Below, piece by piece: positions 12,527 through 14,777 of a stretch of DNA of 14,777 bases. The number at the start of each line of letters is the position of its first letter. Position 1 is the stretch's first letter. The position numbers were made by a program, and so were the translations under genes. This DNA comes from UBA6168 sp031426435 (GTDB lineage: Bacteria > Bacteroidota > Bacteroidia > Chitinophagales > Saprospiraceae), in the NCBI GenBank assembly GCA_031426435.1, contig JANPLH010000619.1, positions 1 through 14,777 of the forward strand, written 5' to 3'. Under the pieces are notes generated by a model. It saw nothing but the letters and a program-made list of their open reading frames with translations, had not been told where the DNA came from and ran no database searches.

Positions 12527-14777
12527 ATGTTAACTAGAATTATCCCATTGCTCATGCTGCTTTTTGCCGTGGAGGCAATGGCCCAAACGCCGATGCCCAT
12601 CCAATTGCAAAACAGTGGCAGCCCTTTTGGTGGGGAAAAAATAATGGCCTGTGCTGACCAAAATGCAGGTACTATTTCCTTCAACAACTTCGTCGGGCAA
12701 AGCAATGATATTGACCTCGACACCATCTATTTCTGCTTCGGCGATGAAATTGCCATAACCCACAACCCCGGTACGGCCAACCTCACAGGAGACCCCAACC
12801 CGTTGACCGTGCCCGGTATCACCTATGCCTATTTGGATTGCCCACCAACCATCAGTGGCCCAGACCTCGCCAGCATCCTGACCGACCCCTGTATCATTGA
12901 CAACCCCATGCCCATTAACGACCTTTGGATTACGGGCGGCGGGCAGCAAAACGGCAATATCACTTTCAGCAATACAGGCGTTTCTCAAAACATCTTCAAC
13001 GGCGGCGACCCTGTGCTGCTTTGGTTTGCCCCCATCACCATTGACCAGTTCCCCAATACCTACGAATCGCAAGCGGGTGGCCCTGTAGGCCCCTGTGTGA
13101 ACATGAGCATTGCCGAGGCGTTTGCCGTGGTTTACCTCAATGAAATCACAAGCACCACGCCGCAGGCAAACGGGCTTAGTGGCTGCGAGGGGACCTTCAC
13201 CATCAGCGGCGGCCTCCCGGAGTTCGATGGCAGCAACTATACTTTTGACATTACGCTGATAGGTAATGCTTCCGTGAAAGGGACAGTAGTAGGTGGGCCT
13301 TATACCCACGGCTCCACGGTGACCTTTCAGGTACCTGTCCCCGGCGTTTATACCATAGCTGTCGAAGATGGGAAAAGCTGTGGCACCACGCTTTTTGCCA
13401 ACATGAGCGGCTGTGTTAGTGTCTCCCAAAGCGTACAATCGCTTTCGGCTGCCCCTGGCGACAATATCTGTTTGGATGTGACCAATGAAGGTGGTTTTAT
13501 GGATATTGCCGGCATGGGCTACGGCCTTACTTGGGATGAGACCGTGCTGCAATACACGGGCGTCACCAACCTGACGCCGTTGTTGCCTAATTTTTCTACG
13601 GCTACTTCTTTTAGCAATACCTTGGGTGATACCCTGATTATAGGTTGGTTTAGCCCTTCTGGCAACGGTGTGAATATACCAACAGGCACTGTGCTATACC
13701 AAGTCTGTTTCAATGTAATTGGCGGAAACGGCGATTGCACGGATATTGCCTTTGTCAGCCCTTCCAGCAATGGGATTGACATTGTCACTTCGGCTGGCTC
13801 TCAACTTGGCTTCAATGGTGTTGACGGCAATGTCTGCGTTTCCAACTCAGCCCTTGTTATGAACTTCCAGCAGACTCCAGTTACCTGTCCGAGCGGCACC
13901 AACGGCAGTTTTATGGTAACCGTGAGCGGCGGCACTGCCCCTTATCAGGTAAGTTGGCAAAGCACAATGGGCGGCCCTGTTGGCGGTCCTGGTACCATCA
14001 ATATCAATGGCGGCAGCTTTACCGCCAACAACCTCGCCGCTGGCACTTATAACGTGACTGTGACAGATGCTCAGGGGCAGCCGCTTGTTGGCGTAGAACA
14101 AGTTTCCGTGACAGGACCGCCGCCGCTTGCCATCACGTTCAGCAGTATCGAACCACTATGCAATGGCGACGATAATGGTGGCCTCACGGCCAATCTTATC
14201 TCCGGCGGCAACCCCGTCGGCAATCCATTGAACAATTACAGCTTTGTATGGAGCGTTGCTGGTTCGGGTAATGTGCAAAGCATTGGAAGCCTTGCCACTG
14301 GCAACTATTCGGTGACGGTCACGAACAACAACAACCCCACCTGCACCATTTCCGCAACCATATTCCTGGACGAGCCAACCCCACTCGTTGCCAATATCAG
14401 CACCACCCCGGCGGCTTGCACGGGCATTGGCAATGGCGCTATCAGTGTAACCGTAAGTGGTGGCACGCCCAATAGCAACCAGGACTATACCATAACCTTC
14501 CCATCCATTGCCGGAGGCTTTACGCAAGTTAGTACCTCCGCATCTGTCAATGGTTTGGAATCCGATTTTTATCCTTTAGAGATTGAGGACAATAATGGCT
14601 GCATGATTAGCCAAAACGTATTCCTTTCTGCCATCAAGATATTGGATTTCAATGTCGTTTACACCAGTATTGGTTGTAGCAACGCATGCAGTGGCGGAAT
14701 TGCCGTTTCGGCTTTCACCACTGGCGGTACACCAACTCCCAACTTCAATTTTGACTGGTTTGGCTCGCCCGTGCCCC
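12527..14777 (+). CDS. Large secreted adhesin with cohesin-like domain and SprB-like repeats (3' end outside window)
   Basis: The frame from ATG 12527 is open for 750 codons and runs off the window. Residues 1-20 (MLTRIIPLLMLLFAVEAMAQ) are a signal peptide. Residues 21-295 are a Cys-containing N-terminal region without a domain I can name. Residues 296-438 read as a cohesin-type domain: VSQSVQSLSAAPGDNICLDV, then WDETVLQYTG, IIGWFSPSG and GTVLYQVCFNVIG, closing at GFNGVDGNVCVS. From about 448 onward come at least three and probably four SprB-like repeats of about 80 residues, each starting near TCPSGTNGSF, LCNGDDNGGL, ACTGIGNGAI or GCSNACSGGI and carrying a LAxGxYxVTVTD-like strand. SprB is the gliding-motility adhesin of Flavobacterium, exported by T9SS. 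A C-terminal T9SS domain is expected beyond the window but not seen. The divergent beta-helix gene lies 654 bp away. Confidence 0.88.
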   Translation, partial: MLTRIIPLLMLLFAVEAMAQTPMPIQLQNSGSPFGGEKIMACADQNAGTISFNNFVGQSNDIDLDTIYFCFGDEIAITHNPGTANLTGDPNPLTVPGITYAYLDCPPTISGPDLASILTDPCIIDNPMPINDLWITGGGQQNGNITFSNTGVSQNIFNGGDPVLLWFAPITIDQFPNTYESQAGGPVGPCVNMSIAEAFAVVYLNEITSTTPQANGLSGCEGTFTISGGLPEFDGSNYTFDITLIGNASVKGTVVGGPYTHGSTVTFQVPVPGVYTIAVEDGKSCGTTLFANMSGCVSVSQSVQSLSAAPGDNICLDVTNEGGFMDIAGMGYGLTWDETVLQYTGVTNLTPLLPNFSTATSFSNTLGDTLIIGWFSPSGNGVNIPTGTVLYQVCFNVIGGNGDCTDIAFVSPSSNGIDIVTSAGSQLGFNGVDGNVCVSNSALVMNFQQTPVTCPSGTNGSFMVTVSGGTAPYQVSWQSTMGGPVGGPGTININGGSFTANNLAAGTYNVTVTDAQGQPLVGVEQVSVTGPPPLAITFSSIEPLCNGDDNGGLTANLISGGNPVGNPLNNYSFVWSVAGSGNVQSIGSLATGNYSVTVTNNNNPTCTISATIFLDEPTPLVANISTTPAACTGIGNGAISVTVSGGTPNSNQDYTITFPSIAGGFTQVSTSASVNGLESDFYPLEIEDNNGCMISQNVFLSAIKILDFNVVYTSIGCSNACSGGIAVSAFTTGGTPTPNFNFDWFGSPVP

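Noticed and set aside
12530..13552. 340-codon open frame on the minus strand
   Set aside because: It lies antisense to the adhesin gene, which has a signal peptide, a cohesin-like domain and SprB-like repeats. The antisense translation is low in hydrophobic order and has no recognisable domain.
14156..14527. 123-codon frame on the minus strand
   Set aside because: It is antisense to SprB-like repeats of the adhesin.

Overview
The window looks like part of a Bacteroidota chromosome, most likely from a Saprospiraceae-type marine or sludge organism. The evidence is two secreted proteins ending in a type IX secretion (T9SS) sorting domain, a very large adhesin with a cohesin-like domain and SprB-like repeats, several exact matches to the Bacteroidota -7 promoter box TAnnTTTG, lipoproteins with a classic lipobox, and no obvious Shine-Dalgarno sites. 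GC is about 50%, with local swings. No rRNA, tRNA, CRISPR array, transposase or phage gene is visible. The taxonomic call is inference from gene content.

Layout: bases 1-436 form a large quasi-palindrome. The first 74 bases are an exact inverted copy of the start of the metallo-beta-lactamase-fold gene at 365. Between the two copies lie two related promoters and a perfect 44-bp inverted repeat. Next come two plus-strand enzyme genes: a PhnP-like MBL-fold hydrolase and a YjaB-like GNAT acetyltransferase. They converge on a minus-strand set made of a signal-peptide-bearing M14 zinc carboxypeptidase, a small P-loop kinase-like protein whose Walker A lacks its lysine, and a DUF2306 membrane protein. 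An 8-bp repeat array that folds into a hairpin separates the carboxypeptidase from the kinase.

From 4751 to the end almost every gene product is exported. Two tandem paralogues (5332 and 7109) each carry a beta-rich N-terminal region, an FN3-like module and a T9SS sorting domain. Two lipoproteins follow (8690 and 9871), then a minus-strand parallel beta-helix protein (10859-11872). The last gene starts at 12527 and is still open at the window end: 750 residues of a giant adhesin with a cohesin-like domain followed by SprB-like repeats. An unrelated 340-residue antisense frame lies over it and could mislead an automatic caller. The region from 5332 onward therefore reads as a cell-surface and adhesion locus. 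Its parts are likely separate transcription units, because long gaps and hairpins divide them.

I found no complete new defence, mobile or biosynthetic system. The most unusual items are the terminal inverted duplication (real or an assembly fold-back), the 8-9-bp intergenic repeat hairpins, the sharp base-composition step inside the 5332 gene, and the composite adhesin.
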